Assembly (NCBI GenBank): GCA_028716565.1
Contig: JAQUPL010000005.1
Location: 70,379-103,404, forward strand
DNA: 33,026 nt
DNA from: Candidatus Omnitrophota bacterium
Lineage (GTDB): Bacteria > Omnitrophota > Gorgyraeia > Pluralincolimonadales > Pluralincolimonadaceae
Reading direction: 5' to 3'
Position numbers and translations under genes: made by a program. The notes beneath the pieces are model-generated. The model did not search any database, was not told the DNA's origin, and was given only the letters and a program-made list of their open reading frames with translations. The stretch's first letter is position 1. Every line of letters starts with the position of its first letter. This document shows positions 16,474-24,621 of the stretch, piece by piece.

Positions 16474-18177
16474 ATGCCATCTGGGATCAAGGAACGGCTA
16501 AGCGAGATACTGATAAAAAAAGGGGCTATAACCGAAGAGAAATTAAACCAGGCCCTTCAAGCCCAGAAAGAGAAGGGCGGTTCGCTGGGAGACATCCTTG
16601 TCTCTTTGGGAGCCATAACCCAGAGGGATCTTTTAGCGATACTAAGCCAGGAACTCGGCATCCCGCCGATATCCCTTTCCAAATTCAAGATCGACCCTGA
16701 AATAACGAAGTTCATCCCGAAAAAGATCGCCGCCAATTACCAGATCATGCCTATATCGAAGATGGGTAATGTCCTGACCGTCGCGATGGCCGACCCGCTT
16801 AATGTCTTCGCGCTCGACGACATAAGGAATGTCACGGGTATGGATATCACGCCCATCATAACCACACAGGACGATGTGAAGGCCGCGATAGAGCAGCATT
16901 ACGGCAGCGCGGCGACATCCACCATCGAAGCGCTGGTAAAGGAGACGAATATAGAGCTCATCTCTTCCAGGAGAATAGAAGATGAGTCTGTCGAGGTGCT
17001 GGGCGCGGTCGCTGATACCCCTGTGGTAAAACTTACGAACGCCATAGTCCTGGACGCGACAAAAGCGCGGGCGAGCGATATCCTGATAGAGCCGATGGAA
17101 GACCACCTGCGCGTCAGGTATAAGATCGACGGGATATTCAGGGAAGCGCAGTCGCTTCCAAGGTCTATACAATCGGGCATAATATCCAGGATAAAAGTCA
17201 TGTCGAACCTCAATATCGCCGAGCGGCGCCTGCCCCAGGACGGCAGGTTCAAGATAAAGGTGCAGGAGAGGGAAGTCGACTTCAGGGTCTCGACAGTCCC
17301 GACCGCGTTCGGCGAAAAAGTGGCGCTCAGGATCCTCGATAAATCCCAGGCCATGCTCGATGTAGATAAGCTGGGTTTCGAGAAGGAACCTCTCGACGAG
17401 CTCAAGAAGGCCTCGAGGAGGCCCCACGGGATGATACTCGTCTGCGGCCCGGCGGGTTCCGGCAAGACGACTACGCTCTACTCGGTCATCAAGCATATAG
17501 ACGCTCCGGAAAAGAATTTTGTCACCGTAGAAGACCCGGTCGAATACCTGCTCCCCGGGATAAACCAGGTCAATATAAACCCGAATATCGGGTTGACATA
17601 CGCGGCCACTCTCCGTTCGATATTGCGCCAGGACCCGAACGTCATAATGGTAGGCGAGATAAGGGACCTCGAGACCGTCGACATCGCGATAAAGGCTGCG
17701 CTGACCGGACACCTCGTCCTAAGCACGCTGCATACCAACACGGCGACCGGTGTCATCATGAGGCTGATGAACATGGGCGTCGAGCCGTTCCTCATCAGTT
17801 CGTCGGTGGTACTTGTCGCGGCCCAACGGCTTGTCAGGAAGGTATGCCCGCGCTGTAAGGAAGTCCAGGAAATCCACAAGACATTACTCGAAAAACTTAA
17901 GATAAAGGCGCCGGAGAATGTGAAGTTTTACAAGGGCAAAGGTTGCGATCATTGTTTCAAGACCGGGTTCAGGGGAAGGGTAGGCCTTATAGAAGCGGTA
18001 GCTATAAACGCGGAGTTGAGGGAATTGATCGCCAAGAGGGCGCACGAGAGCACCGTATACGAAGCGGCGCGCCGCGCCGGGCTCGTAACTTTAAGGGAGA
18101 GCGGATTAAGGAAGGTATTTGACGGCACCACGACCCTAGAGGAGGTAGTGCGCGTGACCCTCGGCGAGCAGGATTAA
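16474..18177 (+). CDS. pilB: type IV pilus assembly/extension ATPase, PilB type (copy 1)
   Basis: GspE/PilB-family ATPase expected to drive pilus polymerisation with PilC. The 567-residue protein has an N-terminal MshEN/T2SSE-N module (about 1-145; RLSEILIKKGAIT and SLGDILVSLGAIT repeats) and the ATPase domain from about 170. The domain carries Walker A GPAGSGKTT (325-333), Asp box VEDPVEY, RQDPNVIMVGEIRD (Walker B), the His box LTGHLVLSTLHTNTA, and a tetracysteine zinc site (CPRC...CDHC). All catalytic motifs are canonical, so of the two copies this looks the most conventional. The ribosome site GGAG (16457-16460) is rather far, 13 bases, from the ATG. Three bases separate it from copy 2. 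Confidence 0.95.
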   Translation: MPSGIKERLSEILIKKGAITEEKLNQALQAQKEKGGSLGDILVSLGAITQRDLLAILSQELGIPPISLSKFKIDPEITKFIPKKIAANYQIMPISKMGNVLTVAMADPLNVFALDDIRNVTGMDITPIITTQDDVKAAIEQHYGSAATSTIEALVKETNIELISSRRIEDESVEVLGAVADTPVVKLTNAIVLDATKARASDILIEPMEDHLRVRYKIDGIFREAQSLPRSIQSGIISRIKVMSNLNIAERRLPQDGRFKIKVQEREVDFRVSTVPTAFGEKVALRILDKSQAMLDVDKLGFEKEPLDELKKASRRPHGMILVCGPAGSGKTTTLYSVIKHIDAPEKNFVTVEDPVEYLLPGINQVNINPNIGLTYAATLRSILRQDPNVIMVGEIRDLETVDIAIKAALTGHLVLSTLHTNTATGVIMRLMNMGVEPFLISSSVVLVAAQRLVRKVCPRCKEVQEIHKTLLEKLKIKAPENVKFYKGKGCDHCFKTGFRGRVGLIEAVAINAELRELIAKRAHESTVYEAARRAGLVTLRESGLRKVFDGTTTLEEVVRVTLGEQD

Positions 18178-18180
18178 GCC

Positions 18181-19926
18181 ATGGCCCAGAGCATAAGGGA
18201 TAAATTAGCCGAAGTCCTCGTTAAGAAGGGCTCCATTTCGAAAGAAAAACTGGACGAGGCGATAAAAGCCCAGAAGGCGCATGGCGGCAGCCTGAGCAAG
18301 ATCCTTGTGCAGAAGGGGCTCGCCAACGAGAATGACCTCCTCGCGATATTCAGCCAGGAACTTAATATTACCCCGATAAACCTGGCGAAATACAAAATAG
18401 ACAAGGAGATCATCTCGCTCGTGCCGGAGAAGATCGCGCGGCTTTACCACCTTATCCCTGTCTCGAAGATCGGCAACCGTATGACAGTAGCCATGTCCGA
18501 TCCGCTCGATATATTCGCCCTCGACGACCTGAAGATTCTCACCAAATACGAGATAGACCCTGTTATAGCGACCGACAAGGATATAATCGCGGCGATCGCA
18601 AGCTATTACGGGGAAGAAGTGTTCTCAATAGATAAATTGGTAAAAGATGCCAAGGGCGAAGAATTGCAGCTCCTTTCGTCCGAAGACGCGGAGCGGTTCG
18701 ATGTCTCGACCCTCGCCATAGAGAGCCAGAAGGCGCCGATACTCAAGATGGTCGACGTCATTATAAGCGAGGCGCTCAAACGCCGCGCCTCTGACATCCA
18801 TGTCGAGCCGATGGAGACTGACCTGCGCCTGCGCTACCGTATCGACGGCGCCCTCACGGAATTCTCGCACCTGCCGAAATCGAACCAGAACGCGGTGCTT
18901 ACCAGGATCAAGATAATGTCGGATATGGATATCACCGAATGGCGCCTACCGCAGGACGGCAGGTTCAAGGTGAGGATGGAGGAGAGGGAGATAGATTTCC
19001 GCGTCTCTACCCTGCCGCTGGTCCACGGCGAGAAGGTCGTCCTGAGGGTCCTCGATAAATCGAGCATAAAAGTTTCCCCTGAAAAGCTGGGCTTTCTTCC
19101 CAAGACCCTGGAGGAATTGAGGGAAGCCATCTCCAGGCCTTACGGGATGTTCTTGGTGACCGGCCCGACAGGGAGCGGCAAGTCCACGACCCTTTATTCC
19201 ATCCTTAACATATTGAATACGCCGGAAAAGAATATCGTCACCATAGAAGACCCGATCGAATATGAGCTCATGGGGATAACCCAGGTGCAGGTCAAGCCGG
19301 AGATAGGCCTTACCTTCGCGGGCGGCCTGCGCGCTTTCCTGCGCCAGGCGCCGGATATCGTGATGGTCGGGGAGATCCGCGATTTCGAGACCGCGGATAT
19401 CGCCATCAAAGCGTCGCTTACCGGACAGCTGCTCCTTTCAACACTGCACACGAATGACGCGCCGAGCGCCATAACGAGGCTTATAGATATGGGCGTCGAG
19501 CCGTTTTTGGTCGCCTCCAGCGTGGTATTCATATGCGCGCAGAGGCTGATGAAGAGGGTATGCGCGAATTGCAAGGAGAAGATCGATATCCCGAAGGAGA
19601 TGCTGGATAAGTTAGGATATAAGGAAAGGTCTAAAGGCCCTGAGGGGTCTAAAGGCCCTGAGGGGTCCAAGGCGGTTTTTTATAAGGGGAAAGGGTGCGC
19701 CAAGTGCAACAATACCGGCTATTACGGGAGGTTCGCCATCCTCGAAAACCTCACTGTAGACGACAAGATAAAAGAGATGATACTTGACAGGGTGCAGAGC
19801 GATAAGATAAAAGAATATGCTATGAAGGAAAAGGGGATGCTCACCCTGCGCGCGGCGGCGCTCGAAAACCTGGCTTTGGGGAATACCACGGTTGAGGAAG
19901 TCTTGAGGGTAACGTCGGAGGAATAA
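18181..19926 (+). CDS. pilB: type IV pilus assembly ATPase, PilB type (copy 2, divergent motifs)
   Basis: Second GspE/PilB-family ATPase, 581 residues, with the same layout: MshEN module (KLAEVLVKKGSIS, SLSKILVQKGLAN), then the ATPase domain. Walker A GPTGSGKST is intact (from G328, K334), as are DPIEY, MVGEIRD and the zinc cysteines (CANC...CAKC). Two normally conserved positions differ from copy 1: RQDP reads RQAP (A390), and the His-box TGH reads TGQ. The zinc domain carries an SKGPEG duplication from an 18-base tandem repeat. It may be a specialised or partner subunit of copy 1. It is coupled to pilC, whose GTG directly abuts the stop. Confidence 0.93.
   Translation: MAQSIRDKLAEVLVKKGSISKEKLDEAIKAQKAHGGSLSKILVQKGLANENDLLAIFSQELNITPINLAKYKIDKEIISLVPEKIARLYHLIPVSKIGNRMTVAMSDPLDIFALDDLKILTKYEIDPVIATDKDIIAAIASYYGEEVFSIDKLVKDAKGEELQLLSSEDAERFDVSTLAIESQKAPILKMVDVIISEALKRRASDIHVEPMETDLRLRYRIDGALTEFSHLPKSNQNAVLTRIKIMSDMDITEWRLPQDGRFKVRMEEREIDFRVSTLPLVHGEKVVLRVLDKSSIKVSPEKLGFLPKTLEELREAISRPYGMFLVTGPTGSGKSTTLYSILNILNTPEKNIVTIEDPIEYELMGITQVQVKPEIGLTFAGGLRAFLRQAPDIVMVGEIRDFETADIAIKASLTGQLLLSTLHTNDAPSAITRLIDMGVEPFLVASSVVFICAQRLMKRVCANCKEKIDIPKEMLDKLGYKERSKGPEGSKGPEGSKAVFYKGKGCAKCNNTGYYGRFAILENLTVDDKIKEMILDRVQSDKIKEYAMKEKGMLTLRAAALENLALGNTTVEEVLRVTSEE
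19628..19663 (+). repeat. 18-base tandem repeat, two perfect units, inside pilB copy 2
   Basis: Unit GGTCTAAAGGCCCTGAGG at 19628-19645 is repeated exactly at 19646-19663, with a partial third copy (GGTCCAAGG) following. It is in frame and encodes SKGPEG twice in the linker between the two cysteine pairs of the zinc domain. This is a likely slippage-prone, length-variable site. Confidence 0.9.
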
Positions 19927-21135
19927 GTGCCACAATTTAAATATGTCGCTAAGGATAAGGACGGCAGGACCGTATCCGGTTCCATGGAAGCGCCCAGCAG
20001 CATCGCCCTGGTAGATACGCTCAGGCAGAAAGAATATGTGATAATCTCGTTGGGCGAGGCGAAGGAAGCGGCCAGGGGCCAGGCCTTCGGCGGCGCTAAG
20101 ATAAAGCTCGACGACCTGGTCGTCTTCTCCAGGCAGCTAGCTACCATGGTGGACGCGGGCATACCGCTCGTCGGAGCCCTTGACGCGCTCCAGGAGCAGA
20201 TGGAGAGCAAGGGTTTCAAGAACGTCGTTAAGAAGGTCCGCGATAACGTCGAGGGCGGGTTGAGCCTATCCGAAGCGCTGGGCAAACAGCCGAACGTATT
20301 CTCTCCTTTTTTCATAAACATGGTCAGGGCAGGCGAATCGAGCGGAAACCTGGATGAGATACTCGACAGGGTCGCCATCTATATGGAAAAGACGATCGCC
20401 CTGATAAGGAAAGTGAAATCGAGCCTTATTTATCCGGCGGTCGTAGTCACGATGGCGATCCTTATCACGACTTTCTTGATAGTCAAAGTCGTCCCGACAT
20501 TCGAGAGCATATTCGCCACCATCGGCGTAACGTTGCCCCTGCCGACGCTTATACTGATAAAGATATCACATATCGTGAGGAGCTACCTGCTTTTCGTGAT
20601 CATAGGGCTGGTGATAGGGTCCATAACGCTTTCGCAGGTGGTCAAGACCGATAAAGGAAAGCTTGCCTTCGATACCTTTCTATTGAAGATACCGGTCATC
20701 GGGCCGTTATTAAGGAAGGTAGCCATCGCGAGGTTCGCGCGCACGCTTTCGACGTTACAGAAGAGCGGCGTCTCGATATTGACGGCGCTTGAAATAGTAG
20801 GGAAGACCTCGGGTAACAGGGTAATAGAAGCGGCGGTCCTGAAGACCAAGATGAGCATCAAGGAAGGCGAGTCGATAGCGCAGCCGCTCACGGCAAGCAA
20901 AGTTTTCCCGCCTATGGTAACGAGGATGATCTCGGTCGGAGAACAGACCGGCAAACTCGAGGAGATGCTCGGGAAGGTCGCCGATTTTTACGAGAGCGAA
21001 GTCGACGCCGCAGTATCCGGGTTGACGAGCCTCATAGAGCCGCTGATAATCGCTTTCCTCGGGATCGTGGTAGGCGGAATCGTCGTGTCGATGTTCCTGC
21101 CGATAGTGAAGTTGATCCAGGTCGTCGGAAGATAG
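19927..21135 (+). CDS. pilC: type IV pilus inner-membrane platform protein PilC
   Basis: Polytopic platform protein on which the PilB/PilT motors act. The 402-residue length is standard. It has two T2SSF domains (about 68-190 and 270-393), each with the LAR/FARTLSTL- or FSRQLATMVDAGIPLVGAL-type start. GESSGNLDEIL and GEQTGKLEEML are the corresponding GExTG motifs, and three to four membrane helices are visible. The N-terminus (MPQFKYVAKDKDGRTVSGSMEA) is typical of PilC/GspF. The start is GTG 19927, directly after the pilB stop with no spacer. It is the last gene before the pilin promoter. Confidence 0.97.
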   Translation: MPQFKYVAKDKDGRTVSGSMEAPSSIALVDTLRQKEYVIISLGEAKEAARGQAFGGAKIKLDDLVVFSRQLATMVDAGIPLVGALDALQEQMESKGFKNVVKKVRDNVEGGLSLSEALGKQPNVFSPFFINMVRAGESSGNLDEILDRVAIYMEKTIALIRKVKSSLIYPAVVVTMAILITTFLIVKVVPTFESIFATIGVTLPLPTLILIKISHIVRSYLLFVIIGLVIGSITLSQVVKTDKGKLAFDTFLLKIPVIGPLLRKVAIARFARTLSTLQKSGVSILTALEIVGKTSGNRVIEAAVLKTKMSIKEGESIAQPLTASKVFPPMVTRMISVGEQTGKLEEMLGKVADFYESEVDAAVSGLTSLIEPLIIAFLGIVVGGIVVSMFLPIVKLIQVVGR

Positions 21136-21141
21136 AAACGC

Positions 21142-21169
21142 TTGACAGAGGTTGCTTTTATGTTATACT
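21142..21169 (+). promoter_or_regulatory. strong promoter of pilin gene 1
   Basis: TTGACA (21142-21147), 16-base spacer, TATACT (21164-21169). The predicted start near 21176 gives a 45-base leader with a strong AAAGGAGGGG ribosome site before the ATG at 21221. Together with the downstream terminator it makes pilin 1 an independent single-gene transcription unit. Confidence 0.8.
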
Positions 21170-21220
21170 TTAACTGAAGAAACGGAAGTCCCAATCTAGG
21201 AAGAAAGGAGGGGAAATAAA

Positions 21221-21652
21221 ATGAGAACGCTAGTAGGAAGAAAAGGTTTTACGCTCGTTGAGATCATGATCGTAGTTGCCATTATAGCTCTTTTAGCAGC
21301 CATAGCGATACCCAACTTACTACGTGCTAGACTCAACGCCAACGAAGCAGCAGCTATAAGTTCACTCCGTACGATAAGTACGGCATGTGAAAGTTTCAGA
21401 GCCGCCCAGAGCCCGGTGTCTTATCCGGCTAACCTGGCAGCTTTAGGCGCTGCTAATCCCCCGTACATCGATGCGACATTGGCCGGTGGTACAAAGCAGG
21501 GATATACGTTTACCTATGCATTAGTGAACGTGAACCAGTATACCTGCACGGGCGCGCCTGTAACGGCGAACGTTACCGGTACGAGGACATTCTTTGTTGA
21601 CGAGTCGGGCGTAATAAGATTGACGAACGCCGCGGGCAACCCGATCGAATAA
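21221..21652 (+). CDS. pilA: type IV pilin (major pilin candidate 1)
   Basis: Class III-signal prepilin of 143 residues. The short leader MRTLVGRKG is cleaved after G9 and mature F10 is followed by TLVEIMIVVAIIALLAAIAIP, with Glu at mature position 5 (E14). The C-terminal half carries PPYID, KQGY.F.Y, TRTFFVDESGVIR and ends NPIE, all shared with the two other pilins here. It has the strongest promoter and ribosome site of the three, a terminator of its own, and relatively many CGT/GCT codons where neighbours use AGG. These signs favour high expression, hence the best major-pilin candidate. The symbol is by analogy. Confidence 0.92.
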   Translation: MRTLVGRKGFTLVEIMIVVAIIALLAAIAIPNLLRARLNANEAAAISSLRTISTACESFRAAQSPVSYPANLAALGAANPPYIDATLAGGTKQGYTFTYALVNVNQYTCTGAPVTANVTGTRTFFVDESGVIRLTNAAGNPIE

Positions 21653-21673
21653 TGCTCAGGGCGTAAAGTATGC

Positions 21674-21705
21674 AAAAAGGCGAGGAGTAAAATCCTCGCC
21701 TTTTT
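21674..21705 (+). terminator. intrinsic terminator of pilin gene 1
   Basis: Perfect stem GGCGAGGA (21679-21686) / TCCTCGCC (21693-21700) with loop GTAAAA, flanked by AAAAA upstream and TTTTT (21701-21705) downstream. It lies 22 bases after the pilin 1 stop. Confidence 0.92.
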
Positions 21706-21715
21706 GTTATACTTG

Positions 21716-21774
21716 CCCTGAGCCCTTCAGCGGAGTTTACCCTGAGCGGAGCCGAAGGGCTCAGGGTAAACTCC
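21716..21774. repeat. nested, mutually exclusive inverted repeats (REP-like palindrome)
   Basis: Two perfect inverted repeats overlap. CCCTGAGCCCTTC (21716-21728) pairs with 21754-21766, and GGAGTTTACCCTGAGC (21732-21747) pairs with 21759-21774. They share 21759-21766, so only one hairpin can form at a time. There is no T-run. The element lies between the pilin 1 terminator and the pilin 2 promoter. It resembles dispersed intergenic palindromes of many genomes, but copy number cannot be judged from one window. Confidence 0.8.
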
Positions 21775-21783
21775 GGTAAAGGG

Positions 21784-21812
21784 TTGACATTTTATCGTTT
21801 TGGTTATAGATT
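21784..21812 (+). promoter_or_regulatory. probable promoter of pilin gene 2
   Basis: Perfect TTGACA at 21784-21789. Possible -10 boxes are TAGATT (21807-21812, spacing 17) or TATAGA (21805-21810, spacing 15). Either predicts a transcript start at about 21817-21820, at or within three bases of the ATG at 21820, meaning a leaderless or almost leaderless mRNA. Confidence 0.6.
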
Positions 21813-21819
21813 AAACAGC

Positions 21820-22254
21820 ATGGCGAAAGATCCGGATCGCAGAAAAGGGTTTACGCTTGTCGAGATAATGATAGTCGTGGCCATACTGGTCACGCTGGCG
21901 GTCATCGCGATACCCGGTTTCTTGAGGGCGAGGGTCATCGCGAATGAATCGTCGGCGATAGGCTCGATGAGGACGATAAGCACCGGATGCGAGAGTTACC
22001 GGAGCATGCAGAACCCACCCTCATATCCTCCGGACCTCCAGACCTTGAGCACCGAAACTCCCCCGTATATAGATCCTGCTCTGGGAAGCGGGTCGAAGCA
22101 GGGGTATAATTTCAATTACACCCTTGTGGACCCGAACCAGTTTACCTGCACGGCGACGCCCGTAACCGTCAATATATCAGGAGTCAGGACTTTTTTTGTG
22201 GATGAGTCAGGCGTGATAAGGGTAAACGACGCGTCAGGCATACCCGTCGAATAA
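21820..22254 (+). CDS. type IV pilin-like protein (pilin 2)
   Basis: 144-residue prepilin: leader MAKDPDRRKG, cleavage before F11, then TLVEIMIVVAILVTLAVIAIP with Glu at mature position 5 (E15). The globular part is closely related to pilin 1 (PPYIDPALGSGSKQGYNFNY, VRTFFVDESGVIR, ending PVE). A TTG at 21784 would add 12 residues but coincides with the -35 box, so I prefer ATG 21820. No ribosome site precedes this ATG, in keeping with leaderless translation. The gene converges on a minus-strand operon 14 bases downstream, with no terminator visible between them. It could be an alternative or minor pilin. Confidence 0.88.
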   Translation: MAKDPDRRKGFTLVEIMIVVAILVTLAVIAIPGFLRARVIANESSAIGSMRTISTGCESYRSMQNPPSYPPDLQTLSTETPPYIDPALGSGSKQGYNFNYTLVDPNQFTCTATPVTVNISGVRTFFVDESGVIRVNDASGIPVE

Positions 22255-22268
22255 GGACCCCGCGCTTC

Positions 22269-22700
22269 TCAGTATGCCACTATACCTTGCCTTTGCATCT
22301 TCTGTAATACTTCCGGCGGAGGCATCTTAGGCGGTTTCTTCGGCAGGTCAGGGGATGGCTCATAGACCTTCGGCGCATTTCCCGTTCCGCCGCTCAAACT
22401 GTTATCGGGATTTCTTGTATTTTCGATTGAAGCCGCGGGTGCAGGGGATGTCGGCGGTATCGATGGCACCGGTTTCGCGGACGGAGTGCTTACGGACTGC
22501 GAAACCGGATATCCGGCGTTCTCCTGTGCCGGGGGCAGTTCGTATTTTCCCGCCTGAAGCGGGATCTGCTCTTCCGGTTTGGCTTCAGGAGCCGCAGTCA
22601 CAGCCGGCTTCGGCTGAGGCCTGCCGAGCGAGAGGATGATAATTATTGCCAGGACGCATAAGGATAATATTATGGCTATTTGTGTTTTTGATATCTTCAT
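22269..22700 (-). CDS. proline-rich membrane-anchored protein in minor-pilin operon
   Basis: Not recognised as a known family. The 143-residue product has one N-terminal membrane helix (about 6-25) followed by a low-complexity periplasmic region rich in Pro, Ala and Ser (about 27-110) and a C-terminal KKPPKMPPPEVLQKMQRQ segment. I chose the start at 22700 (MKISKTQ) because GGAGGG lies seven bases upstream. An upstream in-frame ATG at 22712 has no such site. It overlaps the PilX-like gene by four bases, so it belongs to that operon as the last gene. The design (anchor plus Pro-rich spacer) resembles bridging proteins such as GspC or TonB only in a general way. Confidence 0.75.
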   Translation of the reverse strand: MKISKTQIAIILSLCVLAIIIILSLGRPQPKPAVTAAPEAKPEEQIPLQAGKYELPPAQENAGYPVSQSVSTPSAKPVPSIPPTSPAPAASIENTRNPDNSLSGGTGNAPKVYEPSPDLPKKPPKMPPPEVLQKMQRQGIVAY

Positions 22701-24016
22701 TGTTCCCTCCATGCTACCCCTATGTACTTTTTAGTATCCGGGAAGTAAGGGGGCGGCGCGTCGCGCAGCCTCCTGTCGTAGACGTAATTTTTTGAAAAAC
22801 CGCTGGCTTTGGTGCTTGTAGTTATATTGAAACTTCCTACGGGCCCCCGCTGGTTCTGGGTTATCCCGCCGTATATGTTCAAGGCACCTTTCATGCTCGA
22901 GGTCCAATCTTCCAGGTAGAAGGAGTCGGCCATGGCCATTACGGCCGCCTGGATAGTAAGGTTTCCGTTTGTCGGGCATGCGCTTTGCTTGATCACGACA
23001 TCGCCTTCGGCTATGAGCCCCAGCGTGTCGGTCGAGTTCGGGTTCGTCTGCGGATTGATGTTATATTGTACGTTTCCCGTGATAATAATGTCATCGTTTG
23101 TTCCTATGGAGAGACGGCCGTTCAATGTCCCGGATACCTTGGCATATCCGTATTCGCTGATATGTCCCCACCTATCCAGCTTGTTCTGTACGTATATAGC
23201 CCCGTTTGCCGGTACGGGCATATTGGTATTATTGTAACCGCCGGTCGCGTTCGTCACGTTCATCGTGCCGTTGGCGTTTAAAGTTATCGTAGTGTTCCCC
23301 GTAAAGACACGGCCGCCGGATGCGGCTGCGTTACGGAGGGGTTCCGTATCATCATGGTCAGGCATTTCTATAGTGTCGGCGTTGAAATCAACCGGCTGGG
23401 CAAAATACGGGTTATCATCTCCGGGATGCATGTAATTTATACTCGGGCCGTGATGTTGGGTCGGATGGAGGTCTATAAGGTCGGGGAATTGGGGGTCGCC
23501 CGAAATATTGAAGCTGTCGTTAGTGTGTACGGGGCCGTCCAGCGAGTCGACCGTTACGAACCATACATCAAGCGGGCCGTAACTCTCGGTATTTGTAAAC
23601 CAGATATTCTTGGCGAAAGTATCGCGCTGGACTTCGTAATATACGGTTCGGGTCGAATCCCCGGACGTCCCTACAGATACTATCTCGTATTTTTTCGGCC
23701 AGTTTGTCGGATTGCTTGCGTTCGGCACGACCGTTACGGAGTATGTCCCGGTAGTCAGGGCAGGTTTCGGCACGCCCGTTATCACGGGATTAAAGATGGG
23801 AGCCGTGCCGGCAGGCGGGGTAGGTTGGGCTTTCAGCCAGGCAAAGCCGTAATCGATCCCCGTCTCAGCCGCGGCGAGCGCCGCCAAAGAATCCTTTTCT
23901 CTTTGCGCTGTCCTCATCTCCGCCACGCTGCGGGCCACATAGGCTGCGATGAGGATAAGGATCACAGCGACTACCGAATAAGCCACGATCAGTATAAACC
24001 CTTTTTTGTGTCCCAT
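22697..24016 (-). CDS. PilX/GspK-like minor pseudopilin with large beta-rich domain (DUF4900-like)
   Basis: 439-residue protein. The N-terminus MGHKKG is followed by a hydrophobic helix starting FILIVAYSVVAVILILIAAY, a prepilin-type site (cleavage after G6) lacking the usual Glu at mature position 5, as in GspK/PilX proteins. The next segment, EKDSLAALAAAETGIDYGFAWL, matches the PilX N-terminal pattern. The large C-terminal part is rich in Asn, Gly and Thr and contains GPVHTNDSFNISGDPQF, reminiscent of DUF4900. It probably folds as an extended beta structure at the pilus tip. The ribosome site GAGGGA is six bases upstream. It follows the PilW-like gene by two bases. Family names are assigned from pattern memory, without a profile search. 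Confidence 0.8.
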   Translation of the reverse strand: MGHKKGFILIVAYSVVAVILILIAAYVARSVAEMRTAQREKDSLAALAAAETGIDYGFAWLKAQPTPPAGTAPIFNPVITGVPKPALTTGTYSVTVVPNASNPTNWPKKYEIVSVGTSGDSTRTVYYEVQRDTFAKNIWFTNTESYGPLDVWFVTVDSLDGPVHTNDSFNISGDPQFPDLIDLHPTQHHGPSINYMHPGDDNPYFAQPVDFNADTIEMPDHDDTEPLRNAAASGGRVFTGNTTITLNANGTMNVTNATGGYNNTNMPVPANGAIYVQNKLDRWGHISEYGYAKVSGTLNGRLSIGTNDDIIITGNVQYNINPQTNPNSTDTLGLIAEGDVVIKQSACPTNGNLTIQAAVMAMADSFYLEDWTSSMKGALNIYGGITQNQRGPVGSFNITTSTKASGFSKNYVYDRRLRDAPPPYFPDTKKYIGVAWREQ

Positions 24017-24018
24017 TT

Positions 24019-24621
24019 TTAGTCCCTCAATAAGACGGCGCTGGTTAAAGTCATCGGGATCAGCCTTCTCTCCGCAGTGGTCTTCGTCGTCTGCAACGTT
24101 ATCAAGAACGTCGTGAGCGAGTATTCCTGGCCGTCGTTCAGTGTATGAGAATCCTTTTGCAGGCGGAACGTGAGGCCGGTCACATTGTTTGCAAGCACTT
24201 TGGCGGTATTGTCCTGGAGTCTTATCAGCTGGTTATTATTCACGTAATAAGAGATAGGAGCGGACAAGTTTGGCATGCCGGCATTAGTTATCACGGAACC
24301 GTAGGCGCCGTAATTATTATTACCGGCGACGACGGTCACGACCCGGAAGACGACGGAGTTATAGTCGGTATCCGTATTGTCTACGTATTTCGCGCCCGCC
24401 ATATTAGTCAGGGAGGCCAAATTGGCCTGCCGCAATTCCCTTGTCATGTACATGACGCCTTTCCTCGCTTCCTGTGTGGCCTGTATCTCCGCGTCTCCCG
24501 AATGCCAGGCCGCGCCTCCTATAACAAGGAAACGCGCAAGGATCCCTCCGATAACGACCACTATGCCTATGGTCACCATCAATTCGACCAGGCTTAACCC
24601 TTTACGAGGCCCCGTGTTCAT
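24019..24621 (-). CDS. PilW-like minor pilin
   Basis: 200-residue prepilin-like protein. Leader MNTGPRKG is cleaved before L9, then SLVELMVTIGIVVVIGGILA, with Glu at mature position 5 (E13). The following EARKGVMYMTRELRQANLAS is characteristic of PilW/GspJ-type minor pilins, and the C-terminal part is beta-rich (ISYYVNNNQLIRLQDN, VTGLTFRLQKD). It lies between a PilV-like gene (4-base overlap) and the PilX-like gene, reproducing the common V-W-X order of minor-pilin operons that prime pilus assembly. Confidence 0.87.
   Translation of the reverse strand: MNTGPRKGLSLVELMVTIGIVVVIGGILARFLVIGGAAWHSGDAEIQATQEARKGVMYMTRELRQANLASLTNMAGAKYVDNTDTDYNSVVFRVVTVVAGNNNYGAYGSVITNAGMPNLSAPISYYVNNNQLIRLQDNTAKVLANNVTGLTFRLQKDSHTLNDGQEYSLTTFLITLQTTKTTAERRLIPMTLTSAVLLRD

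Noticed and set aside
16642-17712. Long minus-strand open frame (356 codons) opposite pilB copy 1
   Set aside because: Composition is an antisense shadow (Tyr/Arg/Asp-rich, no domain). The + strand encodes a fully motif-supported ATPase.
21784-21819. TTG start giving pilin 2 twelve more residues
   Set aside because: The TTG is part of a perfect TTGACA -35 box, and the ATG at 21820 gives a normal pilin leader.
23354-24022. Plus-strand open frame (222 codons) inside the PilX-like gene
   Set aside because: The minus strand has a prepilin-type N-terminus, a ribosome site and operon overlaps. The + frame has neither a ribosome site nor motifs.
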